Positions 44,468 to 56,004 of a DNA stretch of 64,000 nucleotides are shown one piece after another. A program made the position numbers and the translations under genes. The stretch is from Seiridium cupressi (Eukaryota; Ascomycota; Sordariomycetes; Amphisphaeriales; Sporocadaceae): positions 1-64,000 of the forward strand of contig JARVKI010000055.1 in assembly GCA_036674765.1 (NCBI GenBank), written 5' to 3'. The notes under the pieces were generated by a model, which was not told the origin of the DNA, searched no databases, and saw nothing but the letters and a program-made list of their open reading frames with translations. Each line of letters starts with the position of its first letter. Position 1 is the first letter of the stretch.

Positions 44468-47400
44468 TGAAAATGTGTTCAGCTTGAAGAGGTCGTAATC
44501 GCAAGGAAAGTTTAACTAAGGAGAGCCCTGGCGGGAAATTTGGTGGGCTTGTATATTTGTCAAGGTAGTCCTAACTTTTGCAGTTGGAATATGCGCACCT
44601 TGAACTAACCCCGCGATATGCCGCTGATACGCTCGCAACGTTTTTGGAGGGGCTCATAGTGGGGGATCGACGCATCATGTCAAAGCATGTGCTGTGGCGT
44701 TTTTCTATGGCGTTTTTCTGTGGCGCACGCCTTGCGAGTATACAGTTGGAATATCATACCCGATATTGACCCCAAAAAGAAGCGCTCTATGACAGTTTTA
44801 ATAAGAGAAGGGTCTGCCCTTATCAACCTGGACTTAAAATTGCCAGCTTGAAAGCGTGTTATTGACACGAGTACATTTTTCTGTATGCCTCGCCGAACCG
44901 ATGGGCGGATGTTGTGGCTAAAAGAGCATCAAATCCATGGTTACAGCCATTCGGAATGTTCAAAACAAGGAGTAGCAGTAGGATGAAACACACTTCCCGA
45001 TTATCAGATATACTTGACGTCTCCTAGATCTACCATTGATGCAGTGAGTGAATAATTACGGGGAAATCATCGTGTCACTGGGAAACCCTGATCGCCGCTT
45101 TCGAGGAATAGCCGCTGATAAGCGGGCTTATCGGCAAGCTGAGTCAAGTAGTATGCCAGCTTGATCCATTAGTGGACCGTATCTGGCAGTTTGATGCGTA
45201 CTGTTGACGATGAGACTCGAAGGTGGCATCAAAGTGATTACCAGAGCCCACAATTGGCAGGAAGCCGGTTTTGATCGGTCTTTTCTTTCGGGACATTTGC
45301 TCGATTTCATGGGCCAGGCACATGGACATTACCTATTATAGTTGCATAGGAGTAATGACTTCTCCAGTATGTATCTACAATCCGACAATCTAGCTTATCA
45401 AGCAACACATACGACAAGTGATTTGAGCCGAAACAGTATGAGTAAGAGTATGAACTAAGTGAAGTTGAAAAGAGTCGAGGTAGAATCATTCTTAAACGAA
45501 CGGCTCGGTCTTGCACCGGGTACCTCAAAGATTGCAATGCAAAGCCTGGACGCGCCAGGTACATACATAATGGGGCCGACCAAGTACCTGGGCCAGTACA
45601 ATGTGTTTGCATGATAAAGCTCTTTGACTCGAAGCCGAGCGGCTTCAGAGGCAGCCGGAAGCTCGACTCGGCCTGTCCGTCCGTATTGCATACTGCTAAT
45701 CGAAGCCACGCTTTCGACTTGTATTTTACCCGGCTTCCTTGATTGTACACGAAGCTGAATGACTTACCAATGCTTCGTGTTCTACCAGGCGCCACCAGCT
45801 TGAGGTTGCGAGCGGGTCTTTATGGTGGCAGTGCTTATCGTGCTCAGGGGGAATTCAGGGGAACGAGGCTCTACCAGCAGCCCAGCCGGGTTGCAAAAAT
45901 AGAACCCACACCATCAAGCTAACCTTGATTCGCTGGCCCCGATGATCACAGCCGACTTGCTGCCACCTTGACTGTCAACTTGTGCTCTAAGTTTGCGTAT
46001 CGTGAGATACATGAGTAGTGATTCCACATGTTGATTCTCAGGAGGACATGAAGGAAATTGCACCTTTGGTCCCAGAAAAACGACAACCCTGAAAGCCAAG
46101 GCCCGTGGGAGCGAAAGTGTTGGGAGCAGCTCGAGACCAGGTCCATAGCATACTAACACGTGTAGAATTCCATGCTTGTATCACGGAGACGGTTCCCGAA
46201 ATCTGGGGTAAGACTAGCTCGACGACTATCGGAGTCACGGGCGCTGAAGTGTTTCTTCCTCTACCGCTTGCGCAATCTCAACGCGATATTCGACAAGACT
46301 CGTGACGTGTACATGGACCTCATGGCGATCCGGCTTGACCACTGGGAACCTCTGTCCGGGCAATGTGCTGGCAATAGTTTCGTAACAGAAAGCCAAAGCA
46401 AGAAAGCCGACATTGAGGCTGTCAGCAATCTTCTCAAAGTTGCCGTTTGAGGTCGTCGAGCCCGTCTGGCGTCAAACCAAGACACCTCGTGCACTGTAGC
46501 AGCACTGCACGATTAAGTAAAATGGGGGTAAGAGTTTGTGATGTCTACTATGTCCCGGGCCCGATGGGAGGTGAAGATCGCGGGGCAGGTGGGTCGCTAA
46601 AGCCTTCCGAGTTGCAGGCCGGAACGAGGTGCCAGCCAGCCATGGCCCATGGGCAGCCCACGGCGTCGAGCTCGCACATCACGAGTTGCTGTTGCACCGG
46701 TTGCCACAAGTCACCCTGGGGGAATTGCTGTTGTATCCCCTCTAGCGCCGACCAGTCAGACGACTTTCCATTAGATAACAGCGTTGGACACGGCTCGCCC
46801 ATCCCTATCTCCATCTAGAATGAGAAGAAGAGGCGGTAAAGGGTCCAGGTCCGGTCGCTCAGTAGGTACCTATCGTCAAGGTTTAGCGATGCACGCGACC
46901 GGGAACACGCCGCCGCTCGTGTCTAGCGGGCAGGAAAGACCCAGTGAGTGCTGGCCTTGCTGATGCTGCGTTCCGAGTAGCTTGGCGGTCGCGATAAGGA
47001 TGGACGCGGGGAGAGGAGAGACAAAATACAACTGCGCGGTTCCACGAGCTTGACTGACATGCCGAGCTGGAGACGAGTCAGGCCTTCTAGAATGGCAGAT
47101 CACGCATGGTTGCAAGCTTGCATGATTGACACCCCCGGGTCTCCATTTCCACTGGGCTTCCAGAGCAGTCAGGTAGCAAGGTAGGGCTGGGTTGCAGTAC
47201 ATCAAGGTACATTAGTGGGTCAAGGCGGCGGGGCTATATCCCAATGTACTGTACGCAGTAGAGCAGCGCCCCTGGAGGTTCACTGTGTGGATCAGGCAAA
47301 ACCAGCCCCAGCCCTCGCCCCTGCGCCGAGCATAACCGGCGATCTGGCAGCGCACCAGCTCCAGCTTTGGCCCCGCTGCGACCAAGCAGCACCCAAGTGA

Positions 47401-47693
47401 TGGCAACGCGCACACCCACCAGGCAAGCCCACGGGTACTGGTCCATGGGCTTTCAGGTACGCAGCCAATCGCCTTAGCGCCCGCAATACCTGCAATACCC
47501 AGAAGTTACTCGTTGCGGTGCAACTGTTTCCATTCGAGTACCCGGCCAAGTACATTGATTGTTCACGGCCCGCAAGGATACTGGTAGCCCATCGTGATGA
47601 ATGCTATCATGCTCTTGACAGAATTTTCCACCGCAATGAGGTGCTCCCAACTAGGGAAGCGCAGCCCGTGTGTCCCGTGGATCGTGGGACTTG
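44468..47693. other. Intergenic, no supported gene
   Basis: More than 3 kb with only short, overlapping frames on both strands and no domain, RNA gene or transposon end that I can recognise. It is among the longest empty stretches of the window. Confidence 0.5.
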
Positions 47694-47700
47694 TATAAAG
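47694..47700 (+). promoter_or_regulatory. TATA-like box before a small hydrophobic ORF
   Basis: TATAAAG lies 29 nt upstream of an ATG at 47729. That is rather close for a fungal TATA, so the leader would be short if it is used. Confidence 0.3.
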
Positions 47701-47728
47701 GGCCGCTGTTTCCACTGCATCGCTGCCA

Positions 47729-47925
47729 TGTTGCCGTGCCTAACCTACCTAGCAGACAGCGTTGTCAGTCTCTTCCAATCAATCACATCCTTGGGTCAAG
47801 GTCTACTCTCAGCTGGAACCTCCCTTATCGTTTCGACCGCCTCATCTGTCATCATCGCTGGACGAACCATCCTGGCTTCCGTCCGAGCTTCCAGGGCTGT
47901 GCTTATCGTCCAACTCAAAAGCTGA
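47729..47925 (+). CDS. Possible 65-aa hydrophobic peptide
   Basis: The ATG at 47729 opens a 65-residue product with an amphipathic/hydrophobic stretch (YLADSVVSLFQSITSLGQ, then LLSAGTSLIVSTASSVIIAG) and a basic tail. It resembles in style the small hydrophobic fungal proteins of unknown role, but I cannot assign a family. The frame is also open upstream to 47518. Expression is supported only by a nearby TATA-like sequence. It could equally be part of the leader region of the glutamate dehydrogenase gene 1 kb downstream. Confidence 0.3.
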
Positions 47926-48904
47926 CGGCATCAACTGCGACCAACCTGCCTGCAAGAACCCTATCATCACCGTATTCTCTGTCTAACCATCCAGACTTTA
48001 ATTAGCTCCTGGACGAGACAGCTCTTACCCATCCCATATAAGATCAGTTATACCTGTTCTTTGTCTAAGTTAGCAGGTCAACTGTTTGACTCGCATACTG
48101 CTCTTTCCCCCTTTAACCATCAACCATAATTACGTTACCGTCAAACCTTGGCTGCCCCGCGGATCCCTCCTCCGTCCTGCGACGTCCAAGTCTTACCCAC
48201 GACAAAGCTGAGTGAGGTCAATAAAGATTCCCGCCTTCTATAGCGCTTTTCTCTCGTTTCGTGCGTCTTCAGCAGTCCGAAATCTATGTCCGGCCAGCAC
48301 TGGATCATCGGTGAATAACCACGCTAACTGAGCCAAGTCTGGTGTTCTTCAGGTATGTTTAGCTTGCTCTATGGCCCTTCGTTCTTGGTCCCCCTTGTCA
48401 AACACACGAGCATATGCATATCATCAGTGAATATCCCTCTCGCGATGAACATCAATTCGGGATAGTTTCATGTTTCACGTTGTCCTTGTTGGTCTTGGTC
48501 TGCTGCGGAATCTTCTTTACATCACTCGGCCCACAGCAAAGTCTGTCGTTTGCCGTTGTCCAATGACGTATCACCTCCAAGCTTCGGATGCACGATACCG
48601 AGTACACGACAGAATGCAGCAAATCAACATCAATGGGGGCATACACCATTGAACTTCGTTCTATCTTGAACTTCTACCTTGAAAGTGTGCCGTGATGGAA
48701 CGAGAGCATCTCGAAGGACGCGCCTCAGCAGTGCTCTTTCGTTCATTCGTTATGCACTCTTCGCAGGGATTATACGCGAATTCTTGATCTATTCCGAGGC
48801 GAAGAAAACCTTCAAGGAATATTTGAACCAGAGACTTCAGTCAGCTGACCATCCTCTGTTAGATTTCTCAAATTCCAGACTCATCTGGGCCAGTCGTCGC
48901 TATC
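47926..48904. other. Intergenic / leader of the glutamate dehydrogenase gene
   Basis: No supported frame. Pyrimidine-rich stretches and several possible splice sites suggest promoter and 5' UTR, perhaps with an untranslated exon. Confidence 0.45.
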
Positions 48905-51900
48905 ATGTCTACCAATGGCATGGTCAATAAGCTCGTGACTCGGGTTTCAGATGAACCGAGTCGCCAACCATCGCCTCAGCCGACACATTTCTCGGTGCCG
49001 CAGAAGCTCAATGGCAATGGCCATCGAGTTCTGCGCTCTGCCACCGTTGGCTATATTGCACCGGAATTCGCAGGCAAAGTCGAGCAGATGAAACAGGGTA
49101 GGCTGCAGTTTTCGTGGTCCCTTCGGCGTGCTTCTAACATATCCTAGTGAAGGAGATTTTGTCCAAAGGTGGCTGGATTCCAGATACGCATGTCGATGAG
49201 CAGATCGAGTGGTTTTACAATTCCCTCGGCATTGACGATGTCTATTTCCAACTAGAGACTGTCGACGTCATTGCGACGCACGTCACATCTCTGTATGCCG
49301 CCAAGGTAGCAGCTCGTAGTCGTGCCAATCAGCAAGAAGCAATCCGTCTTGATATGGAAGCAGCAGATCATGCTATCTATATTGACACTAGTGAGCCCGG
49401 CAAGCCAGCTTTGGGGGGTCCCAGATACGAGACACGACTTGAAGCCAAGTACCTGGACCATGTTGGCAGCAGACGCTTCCGTGTTGAGACTTTCCGGTCT
49501 CCCGGCACCATCTCTGGCGACGACAGCTCGAAAGCGTCTCTCAGATGTTATTTCGTGTACCAGTGTCAATTTGTGGACGCGAATCCTCCGCCAGACGAGA
49601 CTCGCCTAGAGGTGATCAGCGACCGTATGTTCCTGACAAAGGCGACTAGGAACACGAAGCAAATCTACGGCGACATCATATCTCTCGCCGTCAGCAGGAC
49701 TGGTCCAGTCATTGAGGTGTTCGATATTGAAGACTCCCAAGAGAAGCGATTAGTTGTAGCTTTCCGTTCGCGAACTGCCAGGGGCATGTTCAGTGCACTC
49801 AGCGACCTATATCACTATTACGGTGTCACCAGCACCCGAAAGTACGTCGAGCAGTTCTCAAATGGCATTTGTGTCATCTGCATCTACTTGAAGCCTTCGC
49901 CCAATGACGACGGCAAGTTCCCTCCGATCGAGCAATCTATTCACCAGATCACCAAGGAGATTTCGCTGCTTTACTGCATCCCGCAGAACAAGCTGCACTC
50001 CCTATTCGCATCAGGAGAGCTGAGTCTCCAAGAAGCCATTTATGGGCACTCGGTTTGGGTTTTTGTTCAGCACTTCTTGAACCGTCTCGGTACTGAATAC
50101 GCCTCGCTTCAACAAGCTCTGGATCCAAGGAACAGCCTTCACGTCGAAATCCTTTCGAAGCTGAAGCGTCGTCTGCGTACCGAGACCTTCACCCCGGATT
50201 ATATCCTAGAGATCATTCTTAACTATCCGGATCTTGTGCGCGCGTTGTACGCGTCGTTCGCCAGTGTGCACCTCAGTGTGGGCTCCGACTACGACCGACC
50301 TTCTATTGCTCCGACACCAGCTGTTGAGGTCCTTTCCGATGCTAAGCTCAAGCAGAAAATCTCGCGAGACGTGTCTAATGAGCACGAGGAGATGGTCTTG
50401 ACAGCTTTCAGAGTCTTCAACACGGCTATCTTGAAGACAAACTACTTCACCCCCACCAAGGTTGCCCTCAGCTTCCGTCTTGATCCCTCCTTCCTCCCTG
50501 AGATCGAGTACCCCAAGCGGCTGTATGGAATGTTCCTGGTGATCAGCTCTGAAGCTCGTGGGTTTCATTTACGCTTCAGAGATGTAGCTCGTGGTGGCAT
50601 CCGTATTGTGAAGTCTCGGTCCAAGGAGGCCTACTCCATCAACGCTAGAAACCTCTTCGATGAGAATTACGGCCTTGCTAGCACCCAACAGCGCAAGAAC
50701 AAGGATATCCCCGAAGGTGGATCAAAAGGTGTCATTCTGCTCGACCCCAAGCAGCAGGACAAAGGAACAGAGGCATTTGAGAAGTATATCGACAGTATCA
50801 TGGATCTACTCCTGCCGGCCGAGACCCCCGGCATCAAGAACCCCATCGTCGACTTGTACGGAAAGCAAGAAATTCTCTTCATGGGTCCAGATGAGAACAC
50901 GGCCGACCTCGTCAACTGGGCCACGGAGCATGCGCGAGCTCGCAATGCACCTTGGTGGAAGTCCTTTTTCACGGGAAAGTCACCAAAGCTTGGTGGTATC
51001 CCTCACGACACATATGGAATGACGACGCTCTCCGTTCGCGAATACGTCAAGGGTATTTACCGCAAGAAGAATTTGGACCCCGCGACAGTCAGGAAGATGC
51101 AGACTGGTGGCCCAGATGGTGACTTGGGAAGCAACGAGATCTTGCTCAGCAATGAGAAATACACTACCATCATCGATGGAGCTGGTGTTCTTGTGGACCC
51201 GCACGGTCTTGACAAAGAAGAACTCCTGCGCCTTGCCAGGAATCGTGTCATGATATCCCAGTTTGATGTTTCCAAGCTATCTAAACACGGCTACCGCGTG
51301 CTTTGCGACGATTCCAACGTCAAGCTTCCTAACGGGGAGATTGTGGCCAATGGAACATCGTTCCGGAACACCTTCCATCTTCGCGATACTGGCTTGACTG
51401 ACACGTTCGTACCCTGTGGTGGCCGCCCAGAGTCTATTGATTTGGTTTCCGTGGGCAGTCTCATCCAGGATGGCAAATCCAAGATTCCGTACATCGTGGA
51501 GGGCGCCAATTTGTTCATCACACAAGATGCCAAGCTCCGGCTTGAAGCAGCAGGTTGTATCCTGTTCAAGGACGCATCTGCCAACAAGGGTGGTGTGACG
51601 TCGTCCTCGCTCGAGGTTCTCGCCTCTTTAAGTTTTGATGATGAGGGCTTTGTCAACAACATGTGCCACGACAGGAACGGTCGCGCTCCTGAATTTTATC
51701 AGGCTTACGTCAAGTCCGTCCAGGCCAAGATCTGCGACAACGCCAGGCTAGAATTTGAGGCTATCTGGCGTGAGCACGAGCAGACGGGCGCCTCCCGTTC
51801 GGTTCTGTCCGACAAGCTCTCTGAGGCGATCACTAAGCTGGACGAAGAACTGCAGAGGTCAGACTTGTGGAAAGACGAGAGAATTCGACGGAGTGTGCTC

Positions 51901-52150
51901 GCAGACGCGCTGCCCAACCTATTGATCCAGAAGATCGGCCTCGATACCATTATTTCTCGTGTGCCCGACGCATACCTGCGGGCAATATTTGGCAGTTATC
52001 TTGCCTCTCGTTTTGTGTACGAGTTCGGCAGCTCGCCAAGCCAGTTTGCCTTCTATGACTTGTAAGTCCATCCCGCCAATCCCTGACAAGCAGTTTCAAT
52101 ACTAATGGTCGAACAGCATGTCCAAGAGGATGGGAAATGCTCAGCACTAA
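48905..52150 (+). CDS. GDH2: NAD-specific glutamate dehydrogenase (large form)
   Basis: Three exons: 48905-49097, 49148-52061 and 52117-52150 (introns 50 and 55 nt), giving 1046 aa, typical of the fungal 115-kDa NAD enzyme. Residues 1-500 are the long N-terminal regulatory part. The catalytic half shows FRDVARGGIRIVKSRS near 545, then PEGGSKGVILLD near 588 with the substrate-binding Lys, and GPDENTADLVNWATEHA. Further on are ETRLE-type and VEGANLFITQDAKLRLE blocks, which belong to the nucleotide-binding fold. It deaminates glutamate to 2-oxoglutarate and ammonium using NAD, feeding carbon from amino acids. The last intron interrupts codon Asp-Phe; read-through of it would stop at once, because the donor GTAAG supplies TAA, giving a protein about ten residues shorter. 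The start at 48905 is the first in-frame ATG. Confidence 0.95.
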
Positions 52151-53165
52151 AAACGCCTCCGGCTGGGATCTATTGAGCTGGTTTCGTATCACGTATTGCT
52201 GAGAGTATGCGATATGGACGTTGCCAGATTCTCGTTTGGCTTGCATCTGTTTGCGTCTGTAAGCGAAACACCGGAGTCAAAAATGACATGATGGGAGTAG
52301 TGACCAGTGGCTACATTCCTTCCAATGGTTGCTGGGTTTTTCATTTGGGAAATGGCGTTGGCAATTAATTATTAGAAGGTATATCAAAACACCAGCACCA
52401 TAGCTGAGCAGTGAGGCGACTGTTACAATCAATTATTGACTGTGACTTGTCCCTCTGGCGCCGATACAGTTGATGCTTTTGCACTGTTCCCGCCGTTGAA
52501 CTCATCTTGCCAGGTGCACAGATGGCGCTGCAATGCAAGCGACCAATAACGTCGGCACCATGGTACAAAACGTTGTTCCACACACTTTAAATACGCCCGA
52601 TGGACACTAGCGACCTGTTTCTCCACCCTGTCCGAGTACCTTGGATATGGATCCTCTTTGTGTAGATATAGTCGACACGTAAATTTCCGAATCCAGCAAC
52701 GAACACACGCTGTCCACCAATCACCATCATTCACAGAAAACAGCCCCCTTGTTCGATCATCGCTCATCGCTCGTGGGCGCGATTGATGCACGACATTGCG
52801 GGGCAAGCGGAGGTCACAATCAGTCAGTTGCCGATGCCTGGTGCATGGCCCATCCCCCCAACAACGTGCAGTGACGATCCGTCATGAGCAACACCCCGCT
52901 CTTGGGCCATGAGGCTGTGCCTTCCCCGCGTCCCGGGAAACGCGATGCTCTGTGCCATGAGGAAGTCGTCATCTTGCAGATGGAATGGGCGGATGCCGAT
53001 CCAAAGGCATGGTCTGGACTCTTGTTGTCTTCCTCCAAGCCGACACCATCACGGCTCTTCATTTCGTGGACTAGCCGTACCCTCTTTTGGACAGCCTGTG
53101 TGTGTCTTTCTTGTGAGATTCTCAGCCCTTCTTTTGATTAGAAATACAAATGTCAACGAAGAAAT
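52151..53165. other. Intergenic, no supported gene
   Basis: About 1 kb. An 85-codon plus frame at 52884-53141 has no features. It probably holds the terminator of the glutamate dehydrogenase gene and the promoter of the GH78 gene. Confidence 0.5.
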
Positions 53166-55524
53166 ATGCTCACCCTCGCGCAATTGCTAGTGTACTGGAC
53201 GTTCCTCCATGGTCTGCTTCCCACGTCGCTGCTTTCGGATGCTGACGGAACTAATGCTTCATCCTGGCATCAATACGTTCGCGCGCCGCCAAGTCGGACC
53301 GTCTCTCCAAGAGCCATTCTGACCCAGTACACAACGGGTAACGTGACAAATGCCGAGGCTCTTGTAGACGGCTCTGGCGAATTGGCATATCTGACACGCG
53401 CAAACAACACCAGCGAAGTTCCGACCCTTGTGATTGATTTTGGTCAGAATGTCGTCGGCCTTCTGGAGATTGGGTTTGCTGGCTCGGTTAGCTACACGCC
53501 GCAGGGATATCCGGGGTTGAAGCTGAGCTTCTCGGAGACGTTGGAGTATCTGACGAATAGAAGCGACTTCACGAGATCTGATAATGGAGAAGGGGTACGT
53601 TGAGTGTACATGCAGGTAGAGACATAAGACTGATCCGTCTAGACTTCGAAAATCACCAACGGGACTGATCAGGTAAGTTGTCTGAATTGCGGCTGCAAGG
53701 GGAAATGGCACGGTTGCTTTTTCGGAGTTCCAAAATGTACTGACTCCCTGAATAGATCGCAGTTCAACCTGGGAGTTATACGTGGCTCGATCAATGGGGC
53801 TGCGAGTTTGGCAACCAGGTCTGCTCTGATGGCCTTCATGGCTTTCGATATGTAAAGATTGAATTAGACGCCTTGGATAGCGACGCGCCTCACACAGCAT
53901 CTGCAGGATCCATCGCTATGGCATCCATCCAGCTCCAGTGGTCAGGCTATCTCGGCACACCCGAAACTTTCACTGGCTGGTTCGAGTGCTCAGATGAGAG
54001 GCTGACCCAATGGTGGTTCGACGGCGCATACACAACTGAAATGAACATCGATATCTTCAGAGCCAACGATACGGAACCCCGAGACGCGACCAGCCCCTCG
54101 CTCTTGGGCAAGTTAGTTATTCACGACGGCCCGAAGAGAGATCGAGACCCCTACATGGGGGATTTAGCCGTGTCTGCGCTGACCAGCTATCTGACGCATG
54201 ATGTACAGACATCTGCCCGGAATGTGTTGGAAGATCTGATCCAGCATCAACGAAGTGACGGATGGATCCCGCCGGCCAGCATGTAAGTGTCATTCGTTCT
54301 CAGCTGCAGTGGCTGCCATCCTGCTTTATACATGACATGACTAAGTGAACTAGACGTAATTATGAGCTCCCTCTCTTCGATTACCCCCTTTGGTGGGTAT
54401 CTTGTAGCTGGGAGTACGTTCATTATACTGGCAATTTGTCTTACATAGAATCGTATTATGCAAACATGAAACTACTTCTCGACGATTACTATCCGACTTA
54501 TACGGACAGCAACACGTCACTACTAGTACGGCCAGATGGCTATGGCGACTATGCCTTTCTCCAACGGCCCGGGTCGGCAGCCTATTACAGCGCCCTGTAT
54601 GTTCTCGCCCTCACCCGAGCGGCCAACCTAGCAGATAACCTATCTCAAGCTACGGACTCGGCGCGTTGGCGCCAGAGGGCCGAGGATGTGGCTCAAGCAT
54701 TCGTGAGCGTGCTTTGGGATCCGTCAGTCGCAGCATTCTTCGATCGCAGATGTACGACCCCAGACTGCACTGCGCACGCGCAAGATGGAAACAGTCTTGC
54801 AATCCTCTCCGGCATTATAACCGGCAACTCAAGCACCGCTTCTTCCATACTAGCTTACCTTTCGAAGGCGAATTCATACCCATATGGCAATTCTTTCTAC
54901 GACGCGGGGGGTGACGCGCTCGCCGGTTGTGCGGGCTGCTCACAGCGTGTTTACCCTTTCATTTCCTACTTTGAGATTGCGGCACGCTTTGAAGCGGGCG
55001 AGGCGTCCTCGGCATTGGAGCAACTGCGACGTATGCACGGCTGGATGGCGTCACAGGACCCAGGTATTACGTTCTGGGAAGGCATTGGCGCTGACGGTGT
55101 TCCCTACGAGGCTGGCTTCACGAGCATGGCGCATGGGTGGAGCACGGGCATCGTGCCGCTTCTGAGCAACTACGTATTAGGCGTAAAGCCAGTGAAGCCG
55201 GGGTTCGAGGAATGGAGCGTGCGACCGAATACGGGAGACTTGAGTTGGGCCAGAGGCGTGGTGCCAACACCCAAGGGCGACATCAGTGTCCAGTGGACGC
55301 TGGATGGCACCGGGATCGATCTTTGTGTTGATGCACCGCCCTCTACGCATGGGGTGATCGGCGTTCCGAGTGATGGGCTAAGCAGTAGTAGCATCGTGGT
55401 CAATGGAGAGCTTGTATGGGCTCAGGGGAGTCGCATCGGTACGAAGGCTACCTTGGTGAATGAGAACATCGAGATCGAGGTTGTGGGTGGAGAGGAGAAG
55501 TCCACCACGTGTCTGGGTCACTGA
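53166..55524 (+). CDS. Secreted GH78-type alpha-L-rhamnosidase-like enzyme
   Basis: Four exons: 53166-53594, 53643-53672 (30 nt), 53756-54282 and 54354-55524, giving 718 aa. The N-terminus has a hydrophobic leader (MLTLAQLLVYWTFLHGLL) and then a beta-sandwich region with VIDFGQNVVGLLEIGF. The catalytic six-hairpin part contains HDGPKRDRDPYMGDL, the GH78 acid motif, then LVRPDGYGDYAF. It continues with FWEGIGADG and SMAHGWSTGIVPLL, and a C-terminal sandwich with VKPGFEEWSVRPNTGDLSW (given here as VKPGFEEWSV plus RPNTGDLSW). N-glycosylation sequons are frequent (NVT, NTS, NRS, NGT, NLS). The likely reaction is release of terminal rhamnose from plant pectin or glycosides outside the cell. The 30-nt exon encodes ten residues without disturbing the frame. 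Introns are 48, 83 and 71 nt. Confidence 0.88.
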
Positions 55525-56004
55525 ACTCTGCGGGAGATGATGAGATATATAGGCCTTGATTACGGTTGCCATTAATTTTGATTTGCCACTATTGTATGGG
55601 AAACATTGCATCAGCATTATGGCGATGACTAAAAGCCGGTGCTGAATAATTCTACAACTCCTTTCCCACTATCCGCAAGTAATGCGCCGCGACTCACTTT
55701 TGACTTGATAAAACTTTCAAATACCACTAGTCATGGTCGGGCTTGTCAATGCGACACAATGCCAACCACTTCTTGACACACAGTGATGTGATTCAGAATT
55801 GGCACAAGGCGAGGCTCAGCAACTGGCCCACGATGTCAGGAAGAGGCAGAGAGGACCTGGGACAGCGGCGATGCAACCTTTCCAATTTATGGTATAGGAA
55901 GAAAGCAGGACAGAAAATACATATAGTTAACATCGTTTCATGTGCTTCAAGCAGAACGCCGTCAATGCCAGTAATGACGCAATGCTTCAATTCGCTGCGC
56001 AATC
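55525..56004. other. Short intergenic gap
   Basis: Convergent 3' ends of the GH78 and GPHR-family genes. Nothing else seen. Confidence 0.5.
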
